The notes beneath the pieces are model-generated. The model did not search any database. It was given only the letters and a program-made list of their open reading frames with translations, and was not told the origin of the DNA. From UBA1672 sp033851915 (GTDB taxonomy: Bacteria > Pseudomonadota > Alphaproteobacteria > Micavibrionales > Micavibrionaceae), in NCBI GenBank assembly GCA_033851915.1, contig JAWSVM010000003.1:124001-188000 (forward strand): DNA of 64,000 bases. The letters are read 5' to 3'. The position numbers and the translations under genes were made by a program. Shown here piece by piece: positions 7,101 to 16,640 of the stretch. Each line of letters begins with the position of its first letter. Position 1 is the stretch's first letter.

Positions 7101-8891
7101 ATGATTAATATTAAAATGCAACCAACTGAAGTCAGAAATATGTCCCCTAAAATTGCAGTAATCGGTGTCGGCGGTGCCGGTGGAAATGCTGTGAATAACA
7201 TGATTGCCTCTAATCTTGACGGGTGTGAGTTCCTTGTCTGTAATACGGATGCTCAGGCCTTGGAGACATCATTGTCGGAAAATAAAGTGCAGCTTGGCGC
7301 GAATGTAACGGGCGGTCTTGGCGCAGGGTCAAAACCTGAAATTGGCCAAGCAGCAGCAGAAGAAAGTTTAGAAGAAGTTCTTCGTTATCTTGATGGTGCG
7401 AACATGGCATTCGTAACTTGTGGTATGGGCGGCGGAACCGGAACGGGCGCAGCGCCTGTTATTGCGAAAGCATGTCGTCAACAAGGCATCTTGACTGTCG
7501 GTGTTGTGACAAAGCCATTTCATTTTGAAGGCGTGCACCGTATGGAGCAAGCCGAAAGAGGCATCGAAGAAATGCAACAATATGTCGATACGCTTATCGT
7601 CATTCCAAATCAAAATCTATTCCGTATCGCGAATGAGAAAACAACATTCGCTGAGGCCTTTAAAATGGCTGATACTGTTTTACAATCTGGCGTACGCGGC
7701 GTGACTGATCTTATGGTTCGCCCTGGTATCGTTAACCTTGATTTTGCAGATATTCGCACCGCGATGTTGCAAATGGGCAAAGCGATGATGGGTACAGGCG
7801 AAGCAACAGGTGAAAAACGTGCGATTGAAGCGGCGGAAGCGGCTATTAATAATCCGTTGCTTGATGATGTTTCGATGAAAGGCGCAAATGGCGTTATTAT
7901 CAATGTAACCGGTGGTTACGATATGACATTGTTTGAAGCTGACGAGGCTTGTAACCGCATCCGTGATGAAGTTGATCCGAATGCCAATATTATCTTCGGT
8001 GCTACATTCGATGATTCTATGGATGGCTTTATGCGGGTCTCTATCGTTGCGACGGGAATCGATAATGATGTATCCAAAGGTAAAATATTCGGAGGCAAGA
8101 CATCAGGCGATGACGGTGGGCAAAGAAGTCCGTTATCTGTTGATCGGTCCATTCCTAATACGACGCCAACACCTGTGTCTGAGCCAGCTGTCGCCTCTTT
8201 AGGCAGCGGTGTTCAAGCAAGGCCTGCAACGGCATTATCTGGTCGTGAAGTTATGAAGGGGCTAACCGCGCCGACACCTATTTCTGAAACATTGCGGAAC
8301 TCTAGTTCACCATCACTACCGAGTGTATCAGCGCCTGTTGAAACGGCAATGACCGCGGATGGTAGCTCTGTTTCTCTTGATATGTTTGAACAAGCTGAGT
8401 TTTCAAATGGGCAGGAAGAGATTGTGCAAGCACCACTACGTGGCCGGATGCATAATAACGCCTTTATTCCGCCAAAGCCGATGGAACCTGATGCTTCTAT
8501 TCCTGAAAATGGAATTGGCTCGCATATATCAAGTTTCCATGGCGCGCATGTTGATGGGAAACCAAGTGAAGGGGATGCAACTTCTCCGGTTGGCTTACAA
8601 TTAAATCCGCCAAAAGCAATTATGCCAACGCAGCCGGTGAAGCAAACACGTGCACCATCTTTGTTGGAACGTATTACAGGCACTGTGCAGCACCATATCG
8701 AAAATTTGCGTGACGGGGATGTTGTTGAAACATCATTGCCACCAACAGATAACGGTATTAAGCAAGCTGTTGCCACGTCATCTTCGCCTGCACAAGGCAG
8801 TTTGAATATTAGCGCTCCATCAGGGAAACCTGCTGTTACTCTTGATGATGAGCTTGATATTCCGGCATTTCTTCGCCGTCAGGCTAACTAA
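7101..8891 (+). CDS. ftsZ: Cell division protein FtsZ
   Basis: FtsZ is the tubulin-like GTPase of the division ring. The tubulin signature GGGTGTG is seen as GMGGGTGTGAAPV. The N-terminal IAVIGVGGAGGNAVNNMI and the T7-loop region NLDFADIRTAM are standard. The GTPase core ends near residue 320. A long, low-complexity Pro/Ser/Thr linker of about 250 residues follows, then the conserved C-terminal peptide LDIPAFLRR, which binds FtsA and other partners. Total length 596 is long even for alphaproteobacteria. ATG 7101 has CTAGGAG upstream; a shorter start at 7140 (MSPKIAVIG) is possible. An intrinsic terminator follows. Confidence 0.97.
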   Translation: MINIKMQPTEVRNMSPKIAVIGVGGAGGNAVNNMIASNLDGCEFLVCNTDAQALETSLSENKVQLGANVTGGLGAGSKPEIGQAAAEESLEEVLRYLDGANMAFVTCGMGGGTGTGAAPVIAKACRQQGILTVGVVTKPFHFEGVHRMEQAERGIEEMQQYVDTLIVIPNQNLFRIANEKTTFAEAFKMADTVLQSGVRGVTDLMVRPGIVNLDFADIRTAMLQMGKAMMGTGEATGEKRAIEAAEAAINNPLLDDVSMKGANGVIINVTGGYDMTLFEADEACNRIRDEVDPNANIIFGATFDDSMDGFMRVSIVATGIDNDVSKGKIFGGKTSGDDGGQRSPLSVDRSIPNTTPTPVSEPAVASLGSGVQARPATALSGREVMKGLTAPTPISETLRNSSSPSLPSVSAPVETAMTADGSSVSLDMFEQAEFSNGQEEIVQAPLRGRMHNNAFIPPKPMEPDASIPENGIGSHISSFHGAHVDGKPSEGDATSPVGLQLNPPKAIMPTQPVKQTRAPSLLERITGTVQHHIENLRDGDVVETSLPPTDNGIKQAVATSSSPAQGSLNISAPSGKPAVTLDDELDIPAFLRRQAN

Positions 8892-8916
8892 GTTTATCCT
8901 CCTCTACAGATAAAGA

Positions 8917-8947
8917 AGGGCTCTGATGTTTTCAGGGCTCTTTTTTC
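8917..8947 (+). terminator. Intrinsic terminator of ftsZ
   Basis: AGGGCTCTGA (8917-8926) pairs over 10 positions, two of them G-U, with TCAGGGCTCT (8932-8941) around a 5-base loop, followed directly by a run of T. It separates ftsZ from lpxC. Confidence 0.9.
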
Positions 8948-9075
8948 TTACTCTTGTACATCGTTATTCGCATCCTAACGTATTACTATACGTGTCGTCG
9001 CTCATGCCTTGTACAAAAGCAAGATAAAGGAAAAACTCTTTATGCATATTGTAACAAACCGCAACAAAGTGTGAT

Positions 9076-9104
9076 TTGATGCAGCGCATCGTTTTTTGTA
9101 TATT
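9076..9104 (+). promoter_or_regulatory. lpxC promoter
   Basis: TTGATG at 9076-9081 and TATATT at 9099-9104 with a 17-base spacer place transcription start near 9111. This supports ATG 9139 as the lpxC start, because an upstream TTG reading at 9076 would lie inside the promoter. Further upstream, two CTTGTACA direct repeats (8953 and 9008) flank a perfect ACGTAT/ATACGT dyad (8978-8993). Confidence 0.6.
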
Positions 9105-9138
9105 CGTAACATTGAATAAAAGGATTGAGAATCACCAT

Positions 9139-10062
9139 ATGATTAAGAACATGCAACACACACTTGAGAGCAAAGCGACAATCCGTGATATCGGGTTGCA
9201 TTCAGGTGCGCAAATCACGATGCACTTGATTCCTGCCGAAGAAAATCATGGCATCGTTTTTATCCGCACTGATATTACAAAGGGCGATAACGTCATTCCT
9301 GCACGTTGGGACAGTGTTGTAGACACACAACTTTGTACGGTAATTGGCAATGATAATGGCGCGCGCGTTGGTACAATTGAACATCTCATGTCTGCGTTGC
9401 GTGGATGTGGTGTTGATAATTTGATTGTTGAGATTGATGGCGGAGAAGTGCCTGCTATGGATGGCAGTGCCATGCCCTTCGTCGAAGTGATTGAGAAATC
9501 TGGCCTTAAAGTGCAGAGCTTGCCCAAACGTGCAATCAGAGTTCTTAAAGAGGTTTATGTTGAAGATAACGGCAAAAGTGTAACCTTGAAACCTGACGAA
9601 GCCTGCGTCTTTGCAGGTGAAATTGAATTTGACCATGGTGACATCGGACATCAAAGATTCGAAACACAGCTTGTAAATGGTAATTTCAAACATGACATTG
9701 CGCAGGCGCGTACATTTGGTTTCCTTCATGAAGTAGAATATATGCGCTCTCAAGGATTGGCTCTTGGCGGGTCTTTGGATAACGCGATTATCCTTGATAC
9801 TGACGGTGTTATGAACCCTGATGGCCTACGCTTTACGAATGAATTTATCCGTCACAAATTGCTGGATGCTATTGGTGATCTATACCTTGCAGGTGGGCAT
9901 ATCCTTGGCCTTTATGATGGTGTTAAAGCCGGTCATGCGATTAATAATTCTATTTTACATGCGCTTTTCGCTTCTGATGAAAACTGGGAATATGTTGACC
10001 TTCCTGTTGCAGAAGGCCAGACAATGCACGCGCCACGTGAAGACGTTATGGCGTTCGCTTAA
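9139..10062 (+). CDS. lpxC: UDP-3-O-acyl-N-acetylglucosamine deacetylase LpxC
   Basis: LpxC is the zinc deacetylase that commits UDP-acyl-GlcNAc to lipid A synthesis in the cytoplasm. Zinc ligands and catalytic motifs are present: IEHLMSALRGCGVDN, the EVPAMDGSAMPF loop, FIRHKLLDAIGDLYLAG and the catalytic His in KAGHAINNS. Starting at ATG 9139 gives 307 residues, the normal length; an upstream in-frame TTG is rejected because it overlaps the promoter. The conserved ftsZ-lpxC adjacency is kept, with a terminator between them. The gene implies a lipopolysaccharide outer membrane. Confidence 0.96.
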   Translation: MIKNMQHTLESKATIRDIGLHSGAQITMHLIPAEENHGIVFIRTDITKGDNVIPARWDSVVDTQLCTVIGNDNGARVGTIEHLMSALRGCGVDNLIVEIDGGEVPAMDGSAMPFVEVIEKSGLKVQSLPKRAIRVLKEVYVEDNGKSVTLKPDEACVFAGEIEFDHGDIGHQRFETQLVNGNFKHDIAQARTFGFLHEVEYMRSQGLALGGSLDNAIILDTDGVMNPDGLRFTNEFIRHKLLDAIGDLYLAGGHILGLYDGVKAGHAINNSILHALFASDENWEYVDLPVAEGQTMHAPREDVMAFA

Positions 10063-10119
10063 TAGAGCGAATTATCCGGAGCCGTTTATGCGCTCCATTT
10101 TTATCCTGATAGATTACGC

Positions 10120-10146
10120 AAAGAGGGGCTAACCCTCTTTCATTTT
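10120..10146 (+). terminator. Terminator downstream of lpxC
   Basis: AAAGAGGG (10120-10127) and CCCTCTTT (10133-10140) form a perfect 8-bp stem around GCTAA, followed by CATTTTG. The T-tract is short, so efficiency is uncertain. Confidence 0.65.
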
Positions 10147-10199
10147 GTGCGCGTTCCGTTTATCTATAGATATACCTATTTTAGAATCGGAGTGAATTT

Positions 10200-11021
10200 A
10201 TGTGTTTGAGAAAACCCCTTTTATCTGCGTTTGTTATATGCGCCCTAACGGCATGCTCCGGCAGTGGTAAAAAAGAGGTCTCAGTTGAATCCGCGCCCGT
10301 TGAAACGCTTTATGAACAGGCGAAAACCGCAATGGATGGTGAAGATTATGTCGAGGCGACAAAATACTTCGAAGAGGTAGAGCGCCAGCATCCTTATTCG
10401 CAATGGTCGACGCGTGCGCAGTTGATGGGTGCATATTCATCCTATTTGGATCAACGCTATGATGACGCTGTTATTTCTCTTGATCGCTATATCCAGTTGC
10501 ACCCCGGTGCGGGGGATGTTGATTATGCCCATTACTTGAAGGCATTGTGCTTTTATGAACAAATTTCTGACGTCAGACGCGATCAAGAGATGACAATTCA
10601 GGCTGTTAAGGCATTGAATACATTAATTAACCGCTTTCCAAATAGTCAATATACACGTGATGCGATGCTAAAACGCGATCTAACCTTTGACCATTTGGCA
10701 GGTAAAGAAATGGATGTTGGGCGGTATTATTTGAACCGTGGACATGTGAATGCATCGATTAATCGTTTCCGCTCCGTTGTAGTAAATTTTCAAACAACCA
10801 GCCATGTGGCAGAGGCGCTTCACCGTTTGGTTGAGGCTTATATGACCTTGGGTTTACGCAATGAAGCATTGAAAGTTGCCGCCGTGCTTGGGCATAATTA
10901 TCCGGGTAGTAAATGGTATGAGCGTTCTTACGCTTTGCTTGATGATGAGCAACGTCAACAAATTATAGATGATCGCGGCATTCTTGAGCGTACATTTGAT
11001 TCGCTTTTAAAGCCTGATTAA
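10200..11021 (+). CDS. bamD: Outer membrane assembly lipoprotein BamD
   Basis: BamD (ComL/YfiO) is the TPR lipoprotein of the BAM complex that folds outer membrane beta-barrels. The protein has a lipoprotein signal peptide with lipobox LTAC (Cys about residue 20). TPR-like repeats follow: ETLYEQAKTAMDGEDYVEATKYFEEVERQHPYS, then QYTRDAMLKRDLTFDHLAGKEMDVGRYYL, then HVAEALHRLVEAYMTLG. Length 273 is typical. GGAG precedes the ATG. The lpxC-bamD-recN order is conserved in alphaproteobacteria. Confidence 0.93.
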   Translation: MCLRKPLLSAFVICALTACSGSGKKEVSVESAPVETLYEQAKTAMDGEDYVEATKYFEEVERQHPYSQWSTRAQLMGAYSSYLDQRYDDAVISLDRYIQLHPGAGDVDYAHYLKALCFYEQISDVRRDQEMTIQAVKALNTLINRFPNSQYTRDAMLKRDLTFDHLAGKEMDVGRYYLNRGHVNASINRFRSVVVNFQTTSHVAEALHRLVEAYMTLGLRNEALKVAAVLGHNYPGSKWYERSYALLDDEQRQQIIDDRGILERTFDSLLKPD

Positions 11022-11057
11022 ATTCTTCGGCCTAATAACTATGGAGTAACATGATAA

Positions 11058-12710
11058 ATGTTGATGAGCTTGAGCATCAAAAACGTTGTTCTGATCGACC
11101 AACTTGTTATCGAGTTTAAACATGGTTTGTGCGCTTTAACGGGGGAGACGGGCGCAGGAAAATCCATTTTGCTAGACTCACTTGGCTTGGCTTTGGGGGT
11201 GCGTGCCGAAAGTGGCTTAGTGCGTAATGGCACAGATTCTGCCAGTGTCACGGCGAGTTTTCAAATCTCTGAAGACCATGAGGCCTACCGTACCTTGGAA
11301 GAAGCAGATATCACCGTTGATGATGATATGTTGCTGATGCGCCGCATTGTTTATAATTCCGGCAAAAGCCGCGCCTTCATTAATGACCAGCCCGTAAGTG
11401 TAGGATTGCTAAAACGCGTGGGTGACAGCTTGGTCGAAATTCACGGGCAGTTCGAAACACAAGGCCTTCTCAATCCGCAGACCCATCGTTCTATGCTGGA
11501 TGAATATGCGCAAATTAAGGGCTCTCTGGCGGCATTTTGGGATGGCTGGAAAGATAATGAACAGGCTCTTGATGATTTATATAAGATGTCAGAGCGCGCC
11601 CATCGGGAAGAGGAATATTTGCGTATTTCCTTGGAAGATCTGGATAAATTATCCCCTGAACAGGGCGAAGAGGACTCTCTGTCCACGTTGCGTGAACGTT
11701 TAAGACATCGTGAAAGTGTGCTCGAAGGGCTAAACGCGGCGGGCGTGATATTGGGCAATGAACATGATCCGGTGCAACAAGCGTGGGCGGTACTGGATAA
11801 GATTGCGGATAAGTGCGGCGATGAGATCGAAGGCGCGATTTCTGCATTGTCGCGTGCATCCTCTGAAATTGCCGAGGCTGATGCGGTTATTCAGCGCATA
11901 TCCACGGACTTGCAGGACAAGGATGATAATCTGGAGGAAATCGATGATCGCCTCTATGCCTTGCGTATGCAGGCGCGTAAGCATCAATGCAGCGTGGATG
12001 AATTGCCCGAACTGCGCGAAGAAATCTCTAAACAGCTCAACATGATTGAACATGCAGATGATGTGCTGCGCGAACAGAAAGACAAATGCGCTGTTGCGCG
12101 GCGCGCTTATGTTGAACAGGCAGAGAAGCTCAGCAAAAAGCGGCACTCCGTGGCGGTGAAACTCAATAAATTGGTGCAAAAAGAACTCATCCCTTTAAAG
12201 CTGGAGAAGGCACGTTTTGTTACGCAAATTGAACCTCTGGATGAGGTGGAGTGGAACATGCATGGTATGGATCGCGTGCGGTTTTTGGTGTCGACCAATC
12301 CGGGGCGCGAACCGGGGCCTATTCATAAAATTGCTTCAGGCGGCGAGATGTCCCGCTTTATGCTGGCTTTGAAAGTGGTGATCGCGCAAGTTGGATCTAC
12401 ACACAGTTTTATCTTTGATGAGGTTGATACAGGCATTGGCGGTGCAACGGCGGACGCGGTTGGTGAACGTTTGGCACGTCTCGCCGATTCAAAACAAGTT
12501 TTGGTGGTAACACATGCCCCGCAAGTGGCGGCCCGCGCTGATAATCACTGGATTGTTAAAAAATCAGGTAAGGGTGAAGTGACCACGGATATTATTCCAC
12601 TAACCTCCCGTAAACAGAGATGCGAGGAAATCGCCCGTATGCTGGCCGGTGCGGATATCACCGCAGAAGCCCGCGCCGCAGCGGATAAATTATTGGATGA
12701 TGCGGCATGA
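11058..12710 (+). CDS. recN: DNA repair protein RecN
   Basis: RecN is an SMC-like ATPase acting in double-strand break repair. The Walker A motif is GETGAGKSILLDSLGLALG near the N-terminus. Long coiled-coil arms occupy roughly residues 150-370. The ABC signature ASGGEMSRFMLALK and Walker B FIFDEVDTGIGG are near the C-terminus. Length 550 is typical. Two ATGs lie close together (11058 and 11064). No LexA box of the GTTC-N7-GTTC kind was seen in the short upstream gap, so SOS control is not evident here. Confidence 0.95.
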   Translation: MLMSLSIKNVVLIDQLVIEFKHGLCALTGETGAGKSILLDSLGLALGVRAESGLVRNGTDSASVTASFQISEDHEAYRTLEEADITVDDDMLLMRRIVYNSGKSRAFINDQPVSVGLLKRVGDSLVEIHGQFETQGLLNPQTHRSMLDEYAQIKGSLAAFWDGWKDNEQALDDLYKMSERAHREEEYLRISLEDLDKLSPEQGEEDSLSTLRERLRHRESVLEGLNAAGVILGNEHDPVQQAWAVLDKIADKCGDEIEGAISALSRASSEIAEADAVIQRISTDLQDKDDNLEEIDDRLYALRMQARKHQCSVDELPELREEISKQLNMIEHADDVLREQKDKCAVARRAYVEQAEKLSKKRHSVAVKLNKLVQKELIPLKLEKARFVTQIEPLDEVEWNMHGMDRVRFLVSTNPGREPGPIHKIASGGEMSRFMLALKVVIAQVGSTHSFIFDEVDTGIGGATADAVGERLARLADSKQVLVVTHAPQVAARADNHWIVKKSGKGEVTTDIIPLTSRKQRCEEIARMLAGADITAEARAAADKLLDDAA

Positions 12711-12731
12711 ATTTGGTGTGGGTGATGAAAT

Positions 12732-13115
12732 ATGGGTGAAATCTCCGAAACTAAATTTATTGCGGCGGTGCCTGTCTTGCCGTCTTTGGATGTTCTGAAA
12801 GCTGCGGCCTTTTATCGGGATATTCTGGGCTTTACTGTGTTGGCTGTGACTGAAACGCCCTATGCAATTTTGAGCCATGAAGGCGTAAACCTGCATTTGT
12901 GGCAGTGCGAGGATTCTAATCTGCCGCATAATAGTGGGTGTCGGTTTTTAGTGGATGGTATCAATGATCTGTTCAAAAAACTGGAACCCCTTGGCATTGT
13001 TAACCCTGATGCGCCGCTGGAAAAAAAGCCTTGGGGGATTTGGGAGTTTGGCATTTGTGACCTTGATAACAATTACATCACTTTCGTAGAGTTAGTGCCT
13101 GAAGGTGCGATATGA
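12732..13115 (+). CDS. VOC-superfamily (glyoxalase/bleomycin-resistance-like) protein
   Basis: A 127-residue protein with the paired beta-alpha-beta-beta-beta pattern of the vicinal oxygen chelate fold: AVPVLPSLDVLKAAAFYRDILGFTVL, then NLHLWQC, then KPWGIWEFGICDLDNNYITFVE. It most resembles bleomycin-binding and other small VOC proteins, but no substrate can be assigned. The stop codon overlaps the ligA start (ATGA), so it is translationally coupled with ligA; its position between recN and ligA is probably operon convenience. Confidence 0.8.
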   Translation: MGEISETKFIAAVPVLPSLDVLKAAAFYRDILGFTVLAVTETPYAILSHEGVNLHLWQCEDSNLPHNSGCRFLVDGINDLFKKLEPLGIVNPDAPLEKKPWGIWEFGICDLDNNYITFVELVPEGAI

Positions 13116-15181
13116 GTTTATTTGATTTACAGGCAGAAGATGCAAAAGCGCAGCATAAAATGTTGTCCGATAAGATGCGCACCGCCGATAAGGCGTATTA
13201 TCAGAATGATGCGCCTGAAATATCGGATGCAGACTATGATAAACTGCGCGGCGAATTAGAGAAAATCGAGGCGGATTATCCTGATCTTATTCACGCGGGT
13301 AGCCCTACGCAAACCATTGGTACCGCCCCGTCCAAAGGATTCAAAAAGGTAAAACATGCGGTAGCGATGCTGTCTTTGTCTAATGTGTTTAGCGAGGAAG
13401 AGGCGCAAGGCTTTGTCGATAAAGTGCGCCGTTTCTTGGGGTTGGATGATGATGAGGTTGTCGCATTGGTGGCAGAGCCGAAAATTGATGGCTTGTCTTG
13501 TTCCTTGCGTTATGAGAACAGGGTGTTGGTGCAGGCGGCAACGCGCGGCGATGGCGCGGAAGGCGAAGATATAACCGCTAATGTGAAGACCATTGCCTGC
13601 ATTCCGCAAAACTTACCCTATGATGCGCCCGATATTTTAGAAGTCCGCGGCGAGATTTATATGAGCCGTAAGGCGTTTAATGCTCTGAATAAAGCGCAAC
13701 TGGAAAAAGGGAAAGAACCTTTTGCAAACCCGCGTAACGCCGCGGCGGGCAGTGTCCGTCAACTTGATGTGCAAGTGACGCAGGGGCGAGAGCTTGGCTT
13801 CTTTGGGTATGCTTTGGGTGAGGTGTCGGACAATTTTGCGCAGACTCAAGAGGATATCAGGAACAATTTGGCAGAATGGGGAATCCCCGAAACGCCTTAT
13901 AAATTATGCAACTCCATCGAAGAGATCATGGAAAATTACGCGCATATCTTGAAAAGCCGCCCTGATCTGGATTATGAAATTGATGGCATTGTTTACAAAG
14001 TGAACAGGCTGGATTGGCAGGCGCGTTTGGGCTTTATTTCGCGCTCTCCACGTTGGGCGACGGCGCATAAATTTCCCGCCGAACAAGCCATAACCCGAAT
14101 CGAGGCGATCGATATTCAGGTCGGGCGCACAGGTGCGTTGACCCCCGTTGCGCGGTTATCGCCGATTACCGTTGGTGGTGTGGTGGTGTCAAATGCGACG
14201 CTGCATAATGAGGATGAGATTGCGCGTAAGGATATCCGCATTGGTGATATTGTGGTAGTGCAACGCGCTGGCGATGTTATCCCGCAGGTGGTTGAGGTGA
14301 TTACCGAGGAGCGTACGGGTGCGGAGGAAATCTTTAAGCCTCTGGATAAATGTCCTGATTGCGGTGCGCATGCCGTGCGGGAAGAGGGCGATGTTATTCG
14401 TCGTTGCAGCGGCGGCATGACTTGTCCGAAGCAAGCGATTGAGCGTTTGAAGCATTTCGTATCGCGCCTCGCCTTTGATATTGATGGGTTGGGCGATAAG
14501 ATTATCCAATCTTTTTGGGAGGAGGGCTTAATTAAAAACCCTGCTGATATCTTTATGTTGGAAGCAGGCAATAAGGACAGCTTAACTCCTATTCGTGCGC
14601 GTGAAGGGTGGGGCGGTCTATCGGAGAAAAACCTGTTCAAATCTATTAATGATCGGCGCAGTATTGCATTAAATAGGTTTATCTATGCGCTTGGTATTCG
14701 GCAAATTGGTGAGGCAACGGCAAAGCGGTTGGCCTCTACTTATGCAACAATTGATGCGTTGACGCTGGCCATGGTGCAGGCGCAAGATAGTGAAGGCGAA
14801 GCGTATGCTGACTTGATTGCGGTTGAAGATATCGGCCCCGCGGCAGCGCAAGATTTGATCGCATTTTTTGCCGAAGCTCATAACATAACTGTCTTGGATG
14901 CCCTTAAATCGTATCTGGATATTCAGCCCTATGAAATGCCGCAAGTCAGTGATAGCCCAGTGGCTGGAAAAATTGTGGTGTTCACAGGAACGCTTGTGCA
15001 AATGACTCGCGCGGAGGCTAAGGCCAAGGCGGAAACTCTGGGCGCGAAAGTGTCAGGATCGGTCTCCAAAAAAACCGATTATGTGGTTGCGGGGGCGGAC
15101 GCCGGATCAAAGCTGAAAAAGGCGCAAAGCCTTGATGTTATGGTGTTAAGCGAGCAAAACTGGCTTGATCTGATTGCTTAG
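13112..15181 (+). CDS. ligA: NAD-dependent DNA ligase LigA
   Basis: LigA seals nicks in replication and repair using NAD+. The adenylation motif KIDG (in AEPKIDGLSC) carries the active-site Lys. YYQNDAPEISDADYDKL is the Ia NMN-binding domain. The zinc finger is CPDCGAHAVREEGDVIRRCSGGMTCPK. Helix-hairpin-helix repeats follow, then a C-terminal BRCT domain from GKIVVFTGTL. Length 689 is normal. It overlaps the VOC gene by 4 bases. Confidence 0.97.
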   Translation: MSLFDLQAEDAKAQHKMLSDKMRTADKAYYQNDAPEISDADYDKLRGELEKIEADYPDLIHAGSPTQTIGTAPSKGFKKVKHAVAMLSLSNVFSEEEAQGFVDKVRRFLGLDDDEVVALVAEPKIDGLSCSLRYENRVLVQAATRGDGAEGEDITANVKTIACIPQNLPYDAPDILEVRGEIYMSRKAFNALNKAQLEKGKEPFANPRNAAAGSVRQLDVQVTQGRELGFFGYALGEVSDNFAQTQEDIRNNLAEWGIPETPYKLCNSIEEIMENYAHILKSRPDLDYEIDGIVYKVNRLDWQARLGFISRSPRWATAHKFPAEQAITRIEAIDIQVGRTGALTPVARLSPITVGGVVVSNATLHNEDEIARKDIRIGDIVVVQRAGDVIPQVVEVITEERTGAEEIFKPLDKCPDCGAHAVREEGDVIRRCSGGMTCPKQAIERLKHFVSRLAFDIDGLGDKIIQSFWEEGLIKNPADIFMLEAGNKDSLTPIRAREGWGGLSEKNLFKSINDRRSIALNRFIYALGIRQIGEATAKRLASTYATIDALTLAMVQAQDSEGEAYADLIAVEDIGPAAAQDLIAFFAEAHNITVLDALKSYLDIQPYEMPQVSDSPVAGKIVVFTGTLVQMTRAEAKAKAETLGAKVSGSVSKKTDYVVAGADAGSKLKKAQSLDVMVLSEQNWLDLIA

Positions 15182-15256
15182 ACAGACCAAATACACGGCA
15201 AAATAAAAGGACGCAAAAGCTGCGTCCAATTTGTTAGGTATAATAGAATACGCCTG

Positions 15257-15496
15257 TTAAATGGCGTCTTGCTTATCACGTAAATCGTGAAGCTTGCTCA
15301 TCGCGCTTTCAATTTCGGGCGGATAATCGCGGCGTTCAATAAATTCACCGCCACCTGTGTTACGTGTCATCGCCAGTTCCAGCGCGCGCGTTAGAAGCTC
15401 GGAAAGCTTATAATCGTCTTGATCGAGTGCCAGTTCAAGAGACGATAGAATTCTATCGCTCAAACGTATTTGCTCTCTGTTTAGTTCTTCGGCCAT
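15257..15496 (-). CDS. Conserved-looking small helical protein
   Basis: This 79-residue protein begins MAEELNREQIRLSDRILSSL and has a Glu/Leu/Arg-rich helical pattern with a break at NTGGGEFIERRDYPPEI. GGAAGGAAT precedes the ATG. No family is recognised and there is no membrane segment. It lies convergent to ligA and upstream of nothing obvious on its own strand. A short cytoplasmic adaptor is possible, but no function is assigned. Confidence 0.6.
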   Translation of the reverse strand: MAEELNREQIRLSDRILSSLELALDQDDYKLSELLTRALELAMTRNTGGGEFIERRDYPPEIESAMSKLHDLRDKQDAI

Positions 15497-15540
15497 GGTT
15501 TATTCCTTCCGTTATTACGAATGTCTATTGTGCCTTGTTC

Positions 15541-16536
15541 TTAAAAAGGTTTCAAGGTTTCAGGTCGATCAATAATGTTTTCTTTTATTAAATTGTAGAA
15601 TTTATTTAGAAAATCATCTCTTACGCCATCTGTTTCCATCAATATTTCATGAAAAGACTCAGGATAATCAATCGTTTGGGCGTTATCTATGTTGCCAATG
15701 ACTTTTTTGGCCATAACATTGTCTACCAAATCATCATTCCCCGGTATTCCAAACAGGCAGGCGGTTTTTATTTGTGAGGTGAAGGATGTTTGCTGCACAG
15801 TGCGGCAGGATTTTTGTGCAACATTTAGCCAGCCAAAAGTTACTTCACCGGTTTGCAGTTCTGGATCGGTTTTGCACCACTGATTGTGAATAAGTTTTCT
15901 AATCGGATCAGAGGATAAACGCGCATGTTTCTTTTGCTTCCCCCAATCATCGCCGCCGGGGATATAGGATTGACCAACACATATGCTGCATAAGGCTGTT
16001 GCCATTTGCGCGATGCTTTGCGGTATTTTCTCAAAGACCTTAAGGCCAATCATGGGTGCGCTGAACGCCGCACATTCAAAAGTATCAGGGTATTGTTGTA
16101 AATAGCGCATCCCGAGATTGGCGCCCATAGAATGTGCGAGCATCGCCATGGGAATGCGGCCTTTATCGGTGTGGACGCTGGAATGCTTAATATATTCCAT
16201 GATTAAACAATGTAGATCTTCGACATCTTGAGCAAAGTCACCGCCATGGCGTTTCTGCGGGTTGGGAAGATAGCGCGTTGATTTGCCCTGACCTGCCCAA
16301 TCAAATGTCCAGAATGTTATGTTATTGGCATTACACCAGCGGGCGGTCTCGAAATATTTTTCGGAAAACTCTCTGACGCCTTGCAGACAGACAACGATGG
16401 CATCGGGAACGCTATCTTTGGGAGACGACGTGCCAAAGCGAAGTTCACGTCCGTTATGTTTGAAATTATGCCAGCGCCAGCCTTCGGGTTCTTTAAAGCG
16501 GTCTTCTAAATCCGGTGGTGTTATATCTGTACTCAT
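15541..16536 (-). CDS. Alpha/beta hydrolase, lysophospholipase-like
   Basis: A 331-residue serine hydrolase. WTFDWAGQGKSTRY and the nucleophile elbow AHSMGANLG match the monoacylglycerol lipase/lysophospholipase L2 group. The acid is in FGIPGNDDLVDN and the His in YPESFHEILMETDGVRDD, which is the typical spacing. No signal peptide is seen, so it is likely cytoplasmic or membrane-peripheral. It stands alone between the small helical gene and the transhydrogenase operon. The substrate is inferred from family resemblance only. Confidence 0.8.
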   Translation of the reverse strand: MSTDITPPDLEDRFKEPEGWRWHNFKHNGRELRFGTSSPKDSVPDAIVVCLQGVREFSEKYFETARWCNANNITFWTFDWAGQGKSTRYLPNPQKRHGGDFAQDVEDLHCLIMEYIKHSSVHTDKGRIPMAMLAHSMGANLGMRYLQQYPDTFECAAFSAPMIGLKVFEKIPQSIAQMATALCSICVGQSYIPGGDDWGKQKKHARLSSDPIRKLIHNQWCKTDPELQTGEVTFGWLNVAQKSCRTVQQTSFTSQIKTACLFGIPGNDDLVDNVMAKKVIGNIDNAQTIDYPESFHEILMETDGVRDDFLNKFYNLIKENIIDRPETLKPF

Positions 16537-16640
16537 TTAGTTTCTTTTCAAAATTTACGCCAGCCTCAACAGTATGCCGTAAACACATTAATAGAACGCA
16601 AAGATCGCGCGAAAGTATGAACAAAAGACGGGTTGTTTAT

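Noticed and set aside
9076..9138. Upstream TTG start for LpxC
   Set aside because: It coincides with the -35 element of a good promoter and adds 21 residues not found in the family.
11022..11057. LexA box upstream of recN
   Set aside because: No GTTC-N7-GTTC or its complement is present in the short gap.
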